From the NCBI RefSeq assembly GCF_000378245.1, contig NZ_KB899502.1:106843-170842 (forward strand): a stretch of DNA of 64,000 nt, written 5' to 3'. Below the pieces are notes generated by a model. That model was not told where the DNA came from and ran no database searches. It worked only from the letters and a program-made list of their open reading frames with translations. The first letter of the stretch is position 1. Each line of letters starts with the position of its first letter. Both the position numbers and the translations under genes were made by a program. Of this stretch, positions 43,268 to 51,863 are shown one piece after another. This DNA is from Aromatoleum toluclasticum ATCC 700605. GTDB taxonomy: Bacteria > Pseudomonadota > Gammaproteobacteria > Burkholderiales > Rhodocyclaceae.

Positions 43268-43926
43268 GGCATGGGGTTCCGGTGAAGGGTGGGGAAGCGG
43301 CGGTCCGCCGGGTCACGGCGGGTCGTCGGCAGGTGGGCAAGAGGACGCACGAAGCGCGCGAGATCGGCCGGCAGATCGACGTCCAAGGCGAGGCCCGGCC
43401 GTTCCACGATCGTCGGCGTCAGTCCGCAGCGCAGGGCCTCTGCAAGGTGGATCGGAAAACTGTGGGTGCCGAACTGGAAGCGGAATTCCCCGCCGGTCTT
43501 GAGGTAAATCGCGTTGGTGCCGACGTGGCTCAGATCGGGCGCGAGGGCAAGCTTCGATGTGCGCCCCCGCAGCACGAGCTCGTCGATGTCTTCCGTTCGG
43601 GCGAGCGGCAGGTCGCCGTGCATGACCACGAGTTCGCTCGCTCCGCGCTCCGCGAGGGCGAGGGATGCCTGCTGCACCGAGCCGTTGAGCCCGAGGCCGC
43701 AGTCGGGCAGGAACTCGACGGGGCGGGAGGTCAGGCCGGTCGCGGGCGTGACGATCGCGACGCGTTCGATCAGCGCCGAGCCGAGCACCGCGTCGAGCAC
43801 GCGGTCCAGCATCGCGCGGACGAGGCGCTGCCGCTCGCTCGGGCCGAGCACCGTGGCCAGCCGGCCCTTGCCGAGGGCCGGCAGCTTGATCGGGATCAGC
43901 GCCCAGCAGCTCACGGCCCGCTCCAC
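43213..43926 (-). CDS. cofC: 2-phospho-L-lactate (or related) guanylyltransferase CofC/FbiD
   Basis: 237 aa. N-terminal IPIKLPALGKGRLATVLGPSERQRL is the nucleotide-binding start of the CofC family; VVMHGDLPLARTEDID provides the metal-binding Asp, and GTNAIYLKTGGEFRFQFGTHSFPIHLAEA follows. It makes the activated side chain (GDP-, from phospholactate, PEP or phosphoglycerate) for F420. The start is GTG at 43926, directly abutting the reductase stop. The C-terminal ~40 residues run into the fbiC start in another frame. Confidence 0.92.
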   Translation of the reverse strand: MERAVSCWALIPIKLPALGKGRLATVLGPSERQRLVRAMLDRVLDAVLGSALIERVAIVTPATGLTSRPVEFLPDCGLGLNGSVQQASLALAERGASELVVMHGDLPLARTEDIDELVLRGRTSKLALAPDLSHVGTNAIYLKTGGEFRFQFGTHSFPIHLAEALRCGLTPTIVERPGLALDVDLPADLARFVRPLAHLPTTRRDPADRRFPTLHRNPMPWPNVHSESLPTYAVDGG

Positions 43927-44604
43927 TTAGTCCGCGAAGGCGGCCAGTGCGCCGGTGATGCGTATGCCTGCCCCATCCACCGAGTAGTTACGGTTCATGA
44001 AGATGAGGATCGAGGTCAGGGCCTCGGCGGCGGCGGAGTTGGCCAATGCCCCGCCGTGCAGGCCGCGCAGGCCCGCATCGTCAGCGAGGGTGGCGACGAC
44101 CGCGCGCGCCGCCTTGTCGTCGCCGAAGACCAGGACGTCGCATTCGACCTCGGCATCGGTCGCCAGCTTGTGCGCGGCGACGTTGTGAAAGGCGGACACG
44201 ACACGCACACCGTCACCGAGCAGCGCCTGCGCGCGCAGCGCCGCGCAACCTTCCGGGGGCAACTGGACGCGCATGACCTTGGGCGGAACGAGCGGCACCG
44301 TGGTATCGACGACGATCTTGCCGTGGACCGCGGGGCGGATTTCCTCGAGCACGGCGGCCTGCGAGGCGAAGGGCACTGTCACGACGACGACGTCGGCCTG
44401 GCGGGCCGCGTCGAGGTTGGTGCCCGAGGCGATCTCGCGCCCCAGTTCGGCGCCCAGCGCATCGGCCGCGGCGCGGGCCTTGTCCGCATCGCGCGACCCG
44501 ATGACGATCTTGTGGCCGTGCTTCGCCCAACGTCGCGCGAGGGCCGCGCCCAGGTGCCCCGTCCCGCCCACCACGCCGATGATTCGTTCCGTCCCGTTTG
44601 TCAT
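43927..44604 (-). CDS. fno: NADPH-dependent F420 reductase
   Basis: 225 aa. Rossmann motif VVGGTGHLGAALARRWAKHGH and NADP-discriminating GSRDADKA, then VVVTVPFASQAAVL and the C-terminal NSAAAEALTSILIFMNRNYSVDGAGIRITG typical of F420:NADP oxidoreductases. It would keep F420 reduced for F420H2-dependent enzymes. First gene of the F420 operon, preceded by an operator candidate about 65 bp upstream. Confidence 0.93.
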   Translation of the reverse strand: MTNGTERIIGVVGGTGHLGAALARRWAKHGHKIVIGSRDADKARAAADALGAELGREIASGTNLDAARQADVVVVTVPFASQAAVLEEIRPAVHGKIVVDTTVPLVPPKVMRVQLPPEGCAALRAQALLGDGVRVVSAFHNVAAHKLATDAEVECDVLVFGDDKAARAVVATLADDAGLRGLHGGALANSAAAEALTSILIFMNRNYSVDGAGIRITGALAAFAD

Positions 44605-44658
44605 GTCTGGCCTCTTTTCGATGTGAGGCCAAAGCTATCAGCCGGGGGAGGCGGGCAG

Positions 44659-44678
44659 CATCGTTCTTTTGCACTATC
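44659..44678. promoter_or_regulatory. Palindromic operator candidate, site 8
   Basis: CATCGTTC-TTTT-GCACTATC lies between the F420 operon and the acyl-CoA dehydrogenase operon. It resembles site 7 beyond the core (both continue ACTATCG then GCCGGGG/GGCGGGG). Confidence 0.45.
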
Positions 44679-44812
44679 GGCGGGGCAGGGGGCGATTCAA
44701 ATGCGGTCAGCGTGCGGGGGTGGGCGAGTAGTCTCATTGGATGATGTGTCCCGCAGCGCCCGTCGAGAGAATGGCCGCATCGAGATCCACGGGGCGTTTC
44801 ACGGGAAAGCCA

Positions 44813-45928
44813 ATGCAGAATGCTTTGCTGTTATCCGAAGAGCAACTCGCGCTGCAGGACACCGCGGCCGCGTTCCTCGCCGAGTTCGCCAATGCCCGCA
44901 AGCCGCGGGACGAGGATGCCCGCCTGTGGCGGCGCATCGCGGAGCTGGGGTGGCCGGCAGTGCAGGTGCCGGAGAACCTGGGCGGACTCGACATGGGGGC
45001 GGTGGAACTCGCCCTCCTGATGGAGGAGATGGGACGTCGGCTCATCCGCTCGCCCTACTTCGCGAGCGTGGTGCTGGCGCAGACGGCGTTGCTCCACGCG
45101 GGAGGCGCTGTCGCACAGGAGCGTTTCCTGCCCGAACTCGCGAGCGGCGAGGTGACTGCGACGCTGATCCTCGCGCCCGGCCTGGTCTGGGCGCCGGACG
45201 CGATCCGCATCGAATGTCGTCGCCACGGTGACGGATGGGTGATGAGCGGCGAGGCTCCGCAGGTGCTCGACGACGGCAGCGCTGCGATGGCCTTCGTCGC
45301 CGCGCGCACCGAGGACGGCTTCGGGCTCTTTCATGTTTCCGCGAACGCCCCGGGTGTCGAGCGCAGTCCGCTGGACGTATGGGATCTGACCCGCCCGCAA
45401 TGCGCCTGGCGCTTGCGGAATGTGCGTCTCGATCCCGGTGCGCGCGTGGACGCGCCCGGGAAGCTCGAGGTGGGGCTCGCGCGCACGGTCTCGCTCGCCG
45501 CGCTGCAGCTTGCGGCCGAGCAGGTCGGCGGTGCGGCGGCCTGCCTCGACATGACCCTCGCCTACACGAAGGAGCGCGTGCAGTTCGGCCGCCCGGTCGC
45601 GAGTTTCCAGGCGGTCAAGCACCGCTGCGCCGAGATGATGGTTCGGCTCGAAACCGCCCGCTCTGCCGTTCGCGGTGTCGCCGCGAGCGTCGACTGCCAG
45701 GAGGACGCGCAAGCCCTGGCCTGCGAGGTCGCTGTCGCCCGCGTGCTCGCGTCGGACGCCTATCGCTACTGCGCGCAGGAGGCGGTACAGCTGCACGGTG
45801 GCGTGGGGTTCACGTGGGAGTACGACCCGCAGCTGCACTTCAAGCGCGCGCAGTGGGGCAGCCAGTGGCTCGGAACGGCCAGTGTCTGGCGCGAGCGCGT
45901 GGCCACCCAACTTCTGGATCTCGCCTGA
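44813..45928 (+). CDS. Acyl-CoA dehydrogenase, first subunit of a pair
   Basis: 371 aa acyl-CoA dehydrogenase. N-terminal helices (SEEQLALQDTAAAFLAEFA), mid-domain, and C-terminal QVGGAAACLDMTLAYTKERVQFGRPVASFQAVKHRCAEM with VQLHGGVGFTWEYDPQLHFKRA. It lacks the GTNEIQ-type C-terminal motif that its neighbour has. This is typical of heterotetrameric (alpha2beta2) acyl-CoA dehydrogenases, as in steroid side-chain degradation, where two paralogues share one active site. GGGAAAG precedes the ATG at 44813. Confidence 0.93.
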   Translation: MQNALLLSEEQLALQDTAAAFLAEFANARKPRDEDARLWRRIAELGWPAVQVPENLGGLDMGAVELALLMEEMGRRLIRSPYFASVVLAQTALLHAGGAVAQERFLPELASGEVTATLILAPGLVWAPDAIRIECRRHGDGWVMSGEAPQVLDDGSAAMAFVAARTEDGFGLFHVSANAPGVERSPLDVWDLTRPQCAWRLRNVRLDPGARVDAPGKLEVGLARTVSLAALQLAAEQVGGAAACLDMTLAYTKERVQFGRPVASFQAVKHRCAEMMVRLETARSAVRGVAASVDCQEDAQALACEVAVARVLASDAYRYCAQEAVQLHGGVGFTWEYDPQLHFKRAQWGSQWLGTASVWRERVATQLLDLA

Positions 45929-45950
45929 CATGGATGCGACAAAGGATTCA

Positions 45951-47096
45951 ATGAACGAGACGGCCTTTCGTGCCGAAGTGGCCGGCTGGCTCGCCCGCGA
46001 GCTGAAAGGCGAATTCGCTTGCCTGCGCCACCGGGGCGGTCCCGGTGATGAAGAGGCGTTCCCGACCTTGCGCAAGGCCTGGGAACGCAAGATGGCCGAA
46101 GGGGGCTGGGTCGGCGCCGCGTGGCCGCAGGAGCACGGCGGTCGCGGGCTGCCGCTGGAACTGCAGCTCGCCTTCCACGAGGAATACGTGCGCGCCGGTG
46201 GTCCGGGCCGCATGGGTCACATCGGCGAGACCTTGCTCGCTCCGACCCTGATCGAACTCGGCACGCCCGAGCAGCAGCGCCGCTTCCTGCCCGGAATCCG
46301 CGCCGGACGCGAGTTCTGGTGCCAGGGATATTCTGAGCCCGGCGCCGGCTCAGACCTCGCGGCGATCACCACGCGGTGCTGGCAGGACGGCGACGTCTGG
46401 CGCGTGCAGGGGCAGAAGGTATGGACCTCGCTCGCGCACGAATCCGACTGGATCTTCGTGATCGCGCGCAGCACGCCGGGTTCGGTGGGCCGCGAAGGAC
46501 TCACCTTCCTGCTGATGCCCCTCGACCAGCCCGGCATCGAGATACAGCCGATCCGCCAGATGACCGGTGAGGCCGAGTTCAACGCGGTGTTCTTCGACGG
46601 CGCCTCCACGGACGCCGGTTGCATCATAGGCAAGCCGGGCGAGGGCTGGCGTGTAGCGATGGCCCTGCTCGGTTTCGAGCGCGGGGCTTCGACGCTCGGG
46701 CAGCAGATGCACTTCGTCCATGAGATGCAGGTCGTCGTCGACGCGGCCATCGCCACCGGGGCGGCCTTCGACCCGACCCTCCGCGAACGCATCGCCGACG
46801 CATGGATCGGGCTGCGGGCATTGCGCCACAACGCGCTGCGCATGCTCGCGGGTAACAGCGGCAGCGTGCGTCCCGAATCGCTGATGTACAAGTACGCGTG
46901 GTCGAACTGGCACCGCGACCTCGGCCAGCTGGCGATGGACGTGCTCGGCACGGCCGGCGATGTGCGGTCGGAGGACGACGCCGTGCGGCGCCTGCAGCAA
47001 GTGTTCTTCTTCTCCCGCGCCGACACGATCTACGCGGGCACCAACGAAATCCAGCTCAACATCATCGCCGAGCGCGCGCTGGCCATGCCGCGCTGA
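45951..47096 (+). CDS. Acyl-CoA dehydrogenase, second subunit of a pair
   Basis: 381 aa with FAD/acyl motifs CQGYSEPGAGSDLAAI and VWTSLAHESDW, and the C-terminal AGTNEIQLNIIAERAL. It begins 22 bp after the first subunit and probably forms a mixed complex with it. Electrons would pass to EtfBA. AAAGGA lies 5 bases before the ATG at 45951; an ATG at 45930 lacks such a site. Confidence 0.93.
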   Translation: MNETAFRAEVAGWLARELKGEFACLRHRGGPGDEEAFPTLRKAWERKMAEGGWVGAAWPQEHGGRGLPLELQLAFHEEYVRAGGPGRMGHIGETLLAPTLIELGTPEQQRRFLPGIRAGREFWCQGYSEPGAGSDLAAITTRCWQDGDVWRVQGQKVWTSLAHESDWIFVIARSTPGSVGREGLTFLLMPLDQPGIEIQPIRQMTGEAEFNAVFFDGASTDAGCIIGKPGEGWRVAMALLGFERGASTLGQQMHFVHEMQVVVDAAIATGAAFDPTLRERIADAWIGLRALRHNALRMLAGNSGSVRPESLMYKYAWSNWHRDLGQLAMDVLGTAGDVRSEDDAVRRLQQVFFFSRADTIYAGTNEIQLNIIAERALAMPR

Positions 47097-47118
47097 CGTG
47101 ACCGGAAAGGGAGTTTCC

Positions 47119-47988
47119 ATGCGCTTCGTGCTGCAACTCGGCTTCAGCAACTACCGCAACTACACTGCGATCGCCCAGGCCGCGGAGGCCGCAGGCTGGA
47201 GCTGGTTGTCCATTCCGGACAGCCTGTTCTTCCCGCGCCTGACCGAATCCGACTACCCGTACGCCGAGACCAGCGCGATCCGGCAGTACCTGGAGCATTC
47301 GGACTTCATCGAACCCTTCGTCGCGATGTCCACGATGGCGGCCGTGACGTCGCGCATCCGCTTCTACCCCGGCGTGCTCAAGGTCGCAGTGCGCCAACCG
47401 CTGATCCTCGCGAAGCTGCTCAGTTCGCTCGCGGTGATCTCCAACGGGCGCGTCGCGCTCGGTGCAGGGCTGAGTCCGTGGAAGGAGGACTTTATCTACA
47501 ACGGCGCGGATTTCGAGCGGCGCGGCGAGCTGATGGACGAATGCATTGCCGTGCTGCGCGGCGCGATGAGCGGAGAGTTCTTCGAATTCCACGGCAAGCA
47601 TCATGACTTCGGGCCCCTGCGCATGCGCCCCGTGCCCGAACAGCCGGTGCCGATCCTGATCGGAGGCCACAGCAAGCCTGCACTGCGCCGGGCGGCGCGT
47701 CTCGGAGACGGCTGGGTGTCCGCGAACACCGATCTGCCGACGCTGAAGGACCTGATCGCCGAGGTCAACGCCTACCGCGCCGAGTTCGGCACGACCGAAC
47801 GCGACTTCCAGTTCCACGGCATCGATTTCGCTGCGCGCACCGTGGACGATTTCAAGCGCCTCGCCGAGATCGGCGTGACGGATGCCGGCGTCCTCCCGTG
47901 GGACGTCCGCAGCGACCCGACCGACCTGCAGGGCCAACTCGACGCGATCCGCCGCTTCGGCGACGAGGTGATCGCGAAGATGGACTGA
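47119..47988 (+). CDS. LLM-class (luciferase-like) F420-dependent oxidoreductase
   Basis: 289 aa TIM-barrel protein of the bacterial luciferase-like/F420 superfamily: LAQAAEAAGWSWLSIPDSLF-type start, VAMSTMAAVTSRIRFYPGVL, NGRVALGAGLSPWKEDF, and PVPILIGGHSKPALRRAARLGDGWV. These motifs are typical of the F420-dependent (TIGR03619-like) branch. With the F420 genes 3 kb away, it is the likeliest F420H2 user in the window, perhaps reducing or oxidising a CoA-bound ring intermediate. AAAGGGAG precedes the ATG at 47119. Confidence 0.9.
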   Translation: MRFVLQLGFSNYRNYTAIAQAAEAAGWSWLSIPDSLFFPRLTESDYPYAETSAIRQYLEHSDFIEPFVAMSTMAAVTSRIRFYPGVLKVAVRQPLILAKLLSSLAVISNGRVALGAGLSPWKEDFIYNGADFERRGELMDECIAVLRGAMSGEFFEFHGKHHDFGPLRMRPVPEQPVPILIGGHSKPALRRAARLGDGWVSANTDLPTLKDLIAEVNAYRAEFGTTERDFQFHGIDFAARTVDDFKRLAEIGVTDAGVLPWDVRSDPTDLQGQLDAIRRFGDEVIAKMD

Positions 47989-47991
47989 TCG

Positions 47992-49050
47992 ATGCCAGAC
48001 GGCGGCCCCCGGATTCTCGACCTCGCCGGCCTGCGCGCATTGCGCTTCGCGTCGGCCGGCGGGGCAGGGGGCTCGCCGTTCGCGCCCGATCCTTTCCTCG
48101 TCGTCGCTCCCATTGGCGCAGACGAAGGCGATGAGCACCTTCTCGCCGCCTGGCTCGCGCGCCAGCCCTGCCCGGTGATCGGGCTTTCCGTCACGGGCGC
48201 CGCTCCCGCGCTGCTTGCGGCGTGCGACGTCGTGCTGGATGACCTGGCCGATCTTGCTCCCCTGGCTGCAAACATCCGCAAGGCGCCGCTCGCGGCAATG
48301 ACACTGGTGCAGGTCCTGCGGGTCACGCAAGGTATGCCCCCCGCGCAGGCGCTCGCCGTCGAATCGCTGGCCTACGCGACCCTGCAGGCCGGGCCCGAGT
48401 TTGCGGCCTGGTCGCTGGGAAACCCGCCTGCGCGCGAGGGGATTATCGTGGAGGACGGGCCGGCGGTACGCATCGAGCGCGACGGATCGCGTCTCGCGCT
48501 CGTCCTGAACCGTCCGCTCAGCCGCAATCCCATGTCGGTCGAGATGCGCGACGCCCTGTGCGAGGCGCTGGAGCTCGTCGTCGCCGACGAATCCATTGCA
48601 TCGGTCACGCTGTCGGGCGCCGGCGCATGCTTCAGCGTCGGCGGCGAGCTGCGCGAGTTCGGCACCGCGCCTGATCCGGCCACCGCACATGCTGTCCGCA
48701 GCCAACGTCTACCGGCGGCCTTGCTGCTTCAATGCGCCGATCGTGCCACTGCCCATCTGCACAGCGCATGCATCGGCTCGGGAATCGAACTTCCCGCGTT
48801 TGCACATCGACTCACGGCGACCCGCGACACCTTCGTCCAGCTGCCGGAACTTCGCTTCGGCCTCATTCCTGGCGCCGGCGGCTGCGTGAGCCTGCCGCGG
48901 CGCATCGGGCGACAGCGTACGGCGTGGCTGGCGCTGTCGGGTCGGCGGCTCGGCGCGACGACGGCCTTGGCGTGGGGGCTGGTCGACGAGATCGTCGATC
49001 AGGACGAAGCACATTTCACTGGCGCTGCCAGATCACCCGTCCATCCTTGA
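47992..49050 (+). CDS. Tandem crotonase: enoyl-CoA hydratase/isomerase with an extra N-terminal domain
   Basis: 352 aa, about 100 longer than a usual enoyl-CoA hydratase. Residues ~160-340 form a normal crotonase domain (LVLNRPLSRNPMSVEMRDAL; SGAGACFSVGGELREF; SACIGSGIELPAFA; LPELRFGLIPGAGGCVSLPRRIG). Residues ~1-150 look like a shortened, degenerate crotonase (LARQPCPVIGLSVTGAAPALLAACDVVLDD). The stop overlaps the amidohydrolase stop region (convergent). Likely hydrates or hydrolyses a CoA intermediate. Confidence 0.85.
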   Translation: MPDGGPRILDLAGLRALRFASAGGAGGSPFAPDPFLVVAPIGADEGDEHLLAAWLARQPCPVIGLSVTGAAPALLAACDVVLDDLADLAPLAANIRKAPLAAMTLVQVLRVTQGMPPAQALAVESLAYATLQAGPEFAAWSLGNPPAREGIIVEDGPAVRIERDGSRLALVLNRPLSRNPMSVEMRDALCEALELVVADESIASVTLSGAGACFSVGGELREFGTAPDPATAHAVRSQRLPAALLLQCADRATAHLHSACIGSGIELPAFAHRLTATRDTFVQLPELRFGLIPGAGGCVSLPRRIGRQRTAWLALSGRRLGATTALAWGLVDEIVDQDEAHFTGAARSPVHP

Positions 49051-50455
49051 TCGTCGCATCGACCGCAACCGCTGCCAGATCGTCCAGCGCGGCTTCCCAG
49101 GAGCGATCGAGCAGGCACAGGTCGCCGCGGGCACCGTCTTCGATGCGGCGCGGCGGTCCGCCGGGATCGTTCGCATCGCCGGTGAAGAGCGCAAGCGCTT
49201 CGTCGGGGGCGAGCGCCTCGTCGGGGCCGACGAGCGCGCCATTGCGGGTACTCCGGCTGACAGCGGCGGCCATTGCGGTCCACGGATTGAGGTCACCGCA
49301 GGGCGCATCGGTGCCCGCAGCGAGCGGGATCCCGGCCCGTGCGAAACCGCGTCCGCAGTAAAGCCAGGGAAGATCCTCCCGGTCGACCTCGTTGAGATAG
49401 CTGTCGCCGCGTTCGAACACGAAATTCGGCTGGGTCACGACGGTGAGCTTGAGTTCGCGGAGCAATTCGAGGGCCTCCGGTGGTGCGACAGAGGCATGTT
49501 CGATGCGGTCGCCGGGCATGGTGCCGCACTGGCGCAGAGCGGCTGTCGCGAAGATCAGTTCCCCCCGGGTCACGCAGTGGATTGCGACCGGCCGTCCGAC
49601 CGCGTGGCTCCGGCTGATGGCGTGGCAGAACTCCTCGAAGGGCGGCAGCTCGGCGTCGCGGAGGTACAGCTTCGTCGGCCCGACCCGGATTCCGGGCGCG
49701 TCGGCGAGATCGTCGAGCTCCGCGCTGCCCATCACGAGGACGTCCTGCTTCAGACGGCCGCCGCGCCGTTCACCGACGAAATGCGCGAATTCGCCGCGCC
49801 CGTTACGCGCGCCTGCGTCGGTTACGCCGGTGACGCCGAGCCGGGCGAGGGCCTCGCTTGTGCGAGCGAGCGAAGGGTAGGTGCCGGCAAGCCGCTCCCG
49901 CAACCACTCGTCCCCGTCAAAGAGCCGCCCCGTGAGCCGGCCGTCGATGCGCTCGAGCGGCGCCGCGCGGGTGCTTTCGGTGTCGATCTCATCCATGCCG
50001 AGGCGACGTAGCGCGCAGGTGTTCAGGATCCACAGCCGGCCGCTGCGATGCTGAATGCGGACGGGCACGTGAGGTGCGACCGAGTCGAGCCAATTCCGGT
50101 CAATGAGGCCGGCGATGCTCTCGTGGTAACCGATGCAGCGGATCCAGCCGGGCGCGGCCGGGTCTTCCCTCCGTGCGCGCACCAGCAGCAGGTCCGCGAA
50201 GTCTTCCGCCGAGCTTGGGGCGGGATCGCTGCACGTGAGGGATTCCAGCGCCGCCGCTTGGGCCATGAGGTGCACATGGTGGTCGTGCAGACCCACCGAC
50301 AGGGCGCGACCGCGCGCATCGATCACCGCCTCGCCCTCGCGCGGCCGCAGTCCCGGGCCGATGCCCGCGATACGTCCGTCGGTGAGGCGCACGTCCACCC
50401 GTGTCCCGCATTGAAGCTCCGCGTCGCGGATCAGCAGCTGTGGCGAGGGATTCAT
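49016..50455 (-). CDS. Amidohydrolase family protein (YtcJ-like)
   Basis: 479 aa. Metal site start DARGRALSVGLHDHHVHLM (H-x-H type), IQHRSGRLWILNT, PVAIHCVTRGE, DRIEHAS, and LAAGTDAPCGDLNPW with the metal Asp. This is the Amidohydro_3/YtcJ branch. The substrate is unclear; it may open a cyclic amide/lactone-like bond or be a deaminase relative. The ATG at 50455 overlaps the stop of the CoA-transferase gene (ATGA), so the two are translationally coupled. Confidence 0.88.
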   Translation of the reverse strand: MNPSPQLLIRDAELQCGTRVDVRLTDGRIAGIGPGLRPREGEAVIDARGRALSVGLHDHHVHLMAQAAALESLTCSDPAPSSAEDFADLLLVRARREDPAAPGWIRCIGYHESIAGLIDRNWLDSVAPHVPVRIQHRSGRLWILNTCALRRLGMDEIDTESTRAAPLERIDGRLTGRLFDGDEWLRERLAGTYPSLARTSEALARLGVTGVTDAGARNGRGEFAHFVGERRGGRLKQDVLVMGSAELDDLADAPGIRVGPTKLYLRDAELPPFEEFCHAISRSHAVGRPVAIHCVTRGELIFATAALRQCGTMPGDRIEHASVAPPEALELLRELKLTVVTQPNFVFERGDSYLNEVDREDLPWLYCGRGFARAGIPLAAGTDAPCGDLNPWTAMAAAVSRSTRNGALVGPDEALAPDEALALFTGDANDPGGPPRRIEDGARGDLCLLDRSWEAALDDLAAVAVDATIKDGRVIWQRQ

Positions 50456-51855
50456 GCCGCCCGCCGGCCGAGGTCCGACAATACGGCTGCGGTGTCGGCG
50501 CCCAGCGGGCGTGCACTGCTGCGCGGCGCGAAGCAAAGCGGGGCAGGCGTGATATCGCGCCGCGATCTCGCGACGCGCGTCCAGCGGACATAACGCTCAT
50601 GCAGAGCGTCGTCGGAGCGCGGTGAGCCGAAACTCACGCAGTGCCGCAACACGCTGTCCAGCGACAGCGCGAGGAGGTGACCCCCGCCGGCACGCCAGCT
50701 CGCCCACGCGGCGAGCGCGGCATGCAGTCCCGTGAGCGGATCGCCGATCGCGTCGCCGCAGATCAGCCGCTCCCCCGTCGCGCGTTGCATCAGCTCCGAG
50801 AGTCCCGCCCCCACGCCGGCGTCGTCGCCGAATGCGACCCAGCCCGCGTGAGGCTCCTGTCTGCCGTGGCCGGTGATACTCAGCCAGCTGCGCCCGGAGC
50901 GTCCGGCAAGCCAGTCTTCGGCGTGGATGCCCATCTGGCGCAAGGCGCGAGGACGGGAGGCCTCGATCACGATGTCGGCGTGGTCGACCAGTTCTCTCAG
51001 CCGGTCGCGCCCCGCAGGGGTGTCGAGGTCGAGCTGCACGCTCGCCTTGCCGGCGTTAAGCAGGTCGAAGAAGGCCGCGGGACCGCGGCGCGCACCGTCG
51101 GGCCGGGCCGCCGATTCGACCTTGATCACGTGTGCGCCGAGCTCGCGGAGCAACTGTCCGCACAGCGGTCCGGCCCACAGGGACGAGAGGTCGATGACGA
51201 GGGGGCGTGCGATGTCGGGGCGTCGCGGGCGTGGCGCCCGGGGCATGCCGAGAAGGTTCAGTTCGAGCCATGGACTCGCCCGGGGAGTCGTGGACGCGGC
51301 GGCCGCAAGTCCCAGCAGGCGTGCGCGTTCGAGCATATCGGCAGTACCCCGTTCGGACACGTGTGCGGCGATGTCAGTCCAGTCGGGAGCGCAGTCGCAT
51401 TCCAGCCAGGCCGGGACCATTACCCAGTCGTCGGGGCGCGCGAGGTTGATCGCGAGCTCGCCGTCTCGGCACGCGAGCAGGCGGCACGTTCCGCCCGGGG
51501 AAAGGGCGCCCTGGCGGGCCAGGCCTGCGAAGCGTGCGCGCACGCCCATCAGCGCCGCGCCGCTTCCGGGTAGGGCGCGCAAACCGGATCCGAGCGCGGA
51601 GAGTGCGGCGAGCGCCCCATCCGCGCAGGCGGTGAGCGGCAGCGGGCACATCCGCCCGGCGCCGCCCGCCCGTCCCGTGAGTGCCATCAAACCGCTGCGG
51701 CGCCACGAGAGCGCCGGATGCTCGTCGGGCTCGCCGTCGACCTTCGCCTCGCACTCGGCGCCCAGGGACGTCAGCAGGCTCCGCGCATAATCGCTGGCGT
51801 GACCCCGGCGGCCCAGTGCGACGCGCAGTCCGGCGAGCGGGTAGACGGGCGCCAT
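50452..51855 (-). CDS. Two-domain family III CoA-transferase
   Basis: 467 aa. The C-terminal domain from about residue 218 starts like a normal CaiB/BaiF enzyme (LVIDLSSLWAGPLCGQLLRELGAHVIKVES) and has the catalytic-Asp region WVAFGDDAGVGAG. The N-terminal ~210 residues look like a shortened second domain of the same family (PLAGLRVALGRRG; LTACADGALAALSAL; LLACRDGELAINLARPDDW) lacking the catalytic Asp. It would move CoA between acids. It lies 8 bp after the CoA ligase gene and 0 bp before the amidohydrolase. No clear Shine-Dalgarno. Confidence 0.85.
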   Translation of the reverse strand: MAPVYPLAGLRVALGRRGHASDYARSLLTSLGAECEAKVDGEPDEHPALSWRRSGLMALTGRAGGAGRMCPLPLTACADGALAALSALGSGLRALPGSGAALMGVRARFAGLARQGALSPGGTCRLLACRDGELAINLARPDDWVMVPAWLECDCAPDWTDIAAHVSERGTADMLERARLLGLAAAASTTPRASPWLELNLLGMPRAPRPRRPDIARPLVIDLSSLWAGPLCGQLLRELGAHVIKVESAARPDGARRGPAAFFDLLNAGKASVQLDLDTPAGRDRLRELVDHADIVIEASRPRALRQMGIHAEDWLAGRSGRSWLSITGHGRQEPHAGWVAFGDDAGVGAGLSELMQRATGERLICGDAIGDPLTGLHAALAAWASWRAGGGHLLALSLDSVLRHCVSFGSPRSDDALHERYVRWTRVARSRRDITPAPLCFAPRSSARPLGADTAAVLSDLGRRAA

Positions 51856-51863
51856 GGGAAAGT

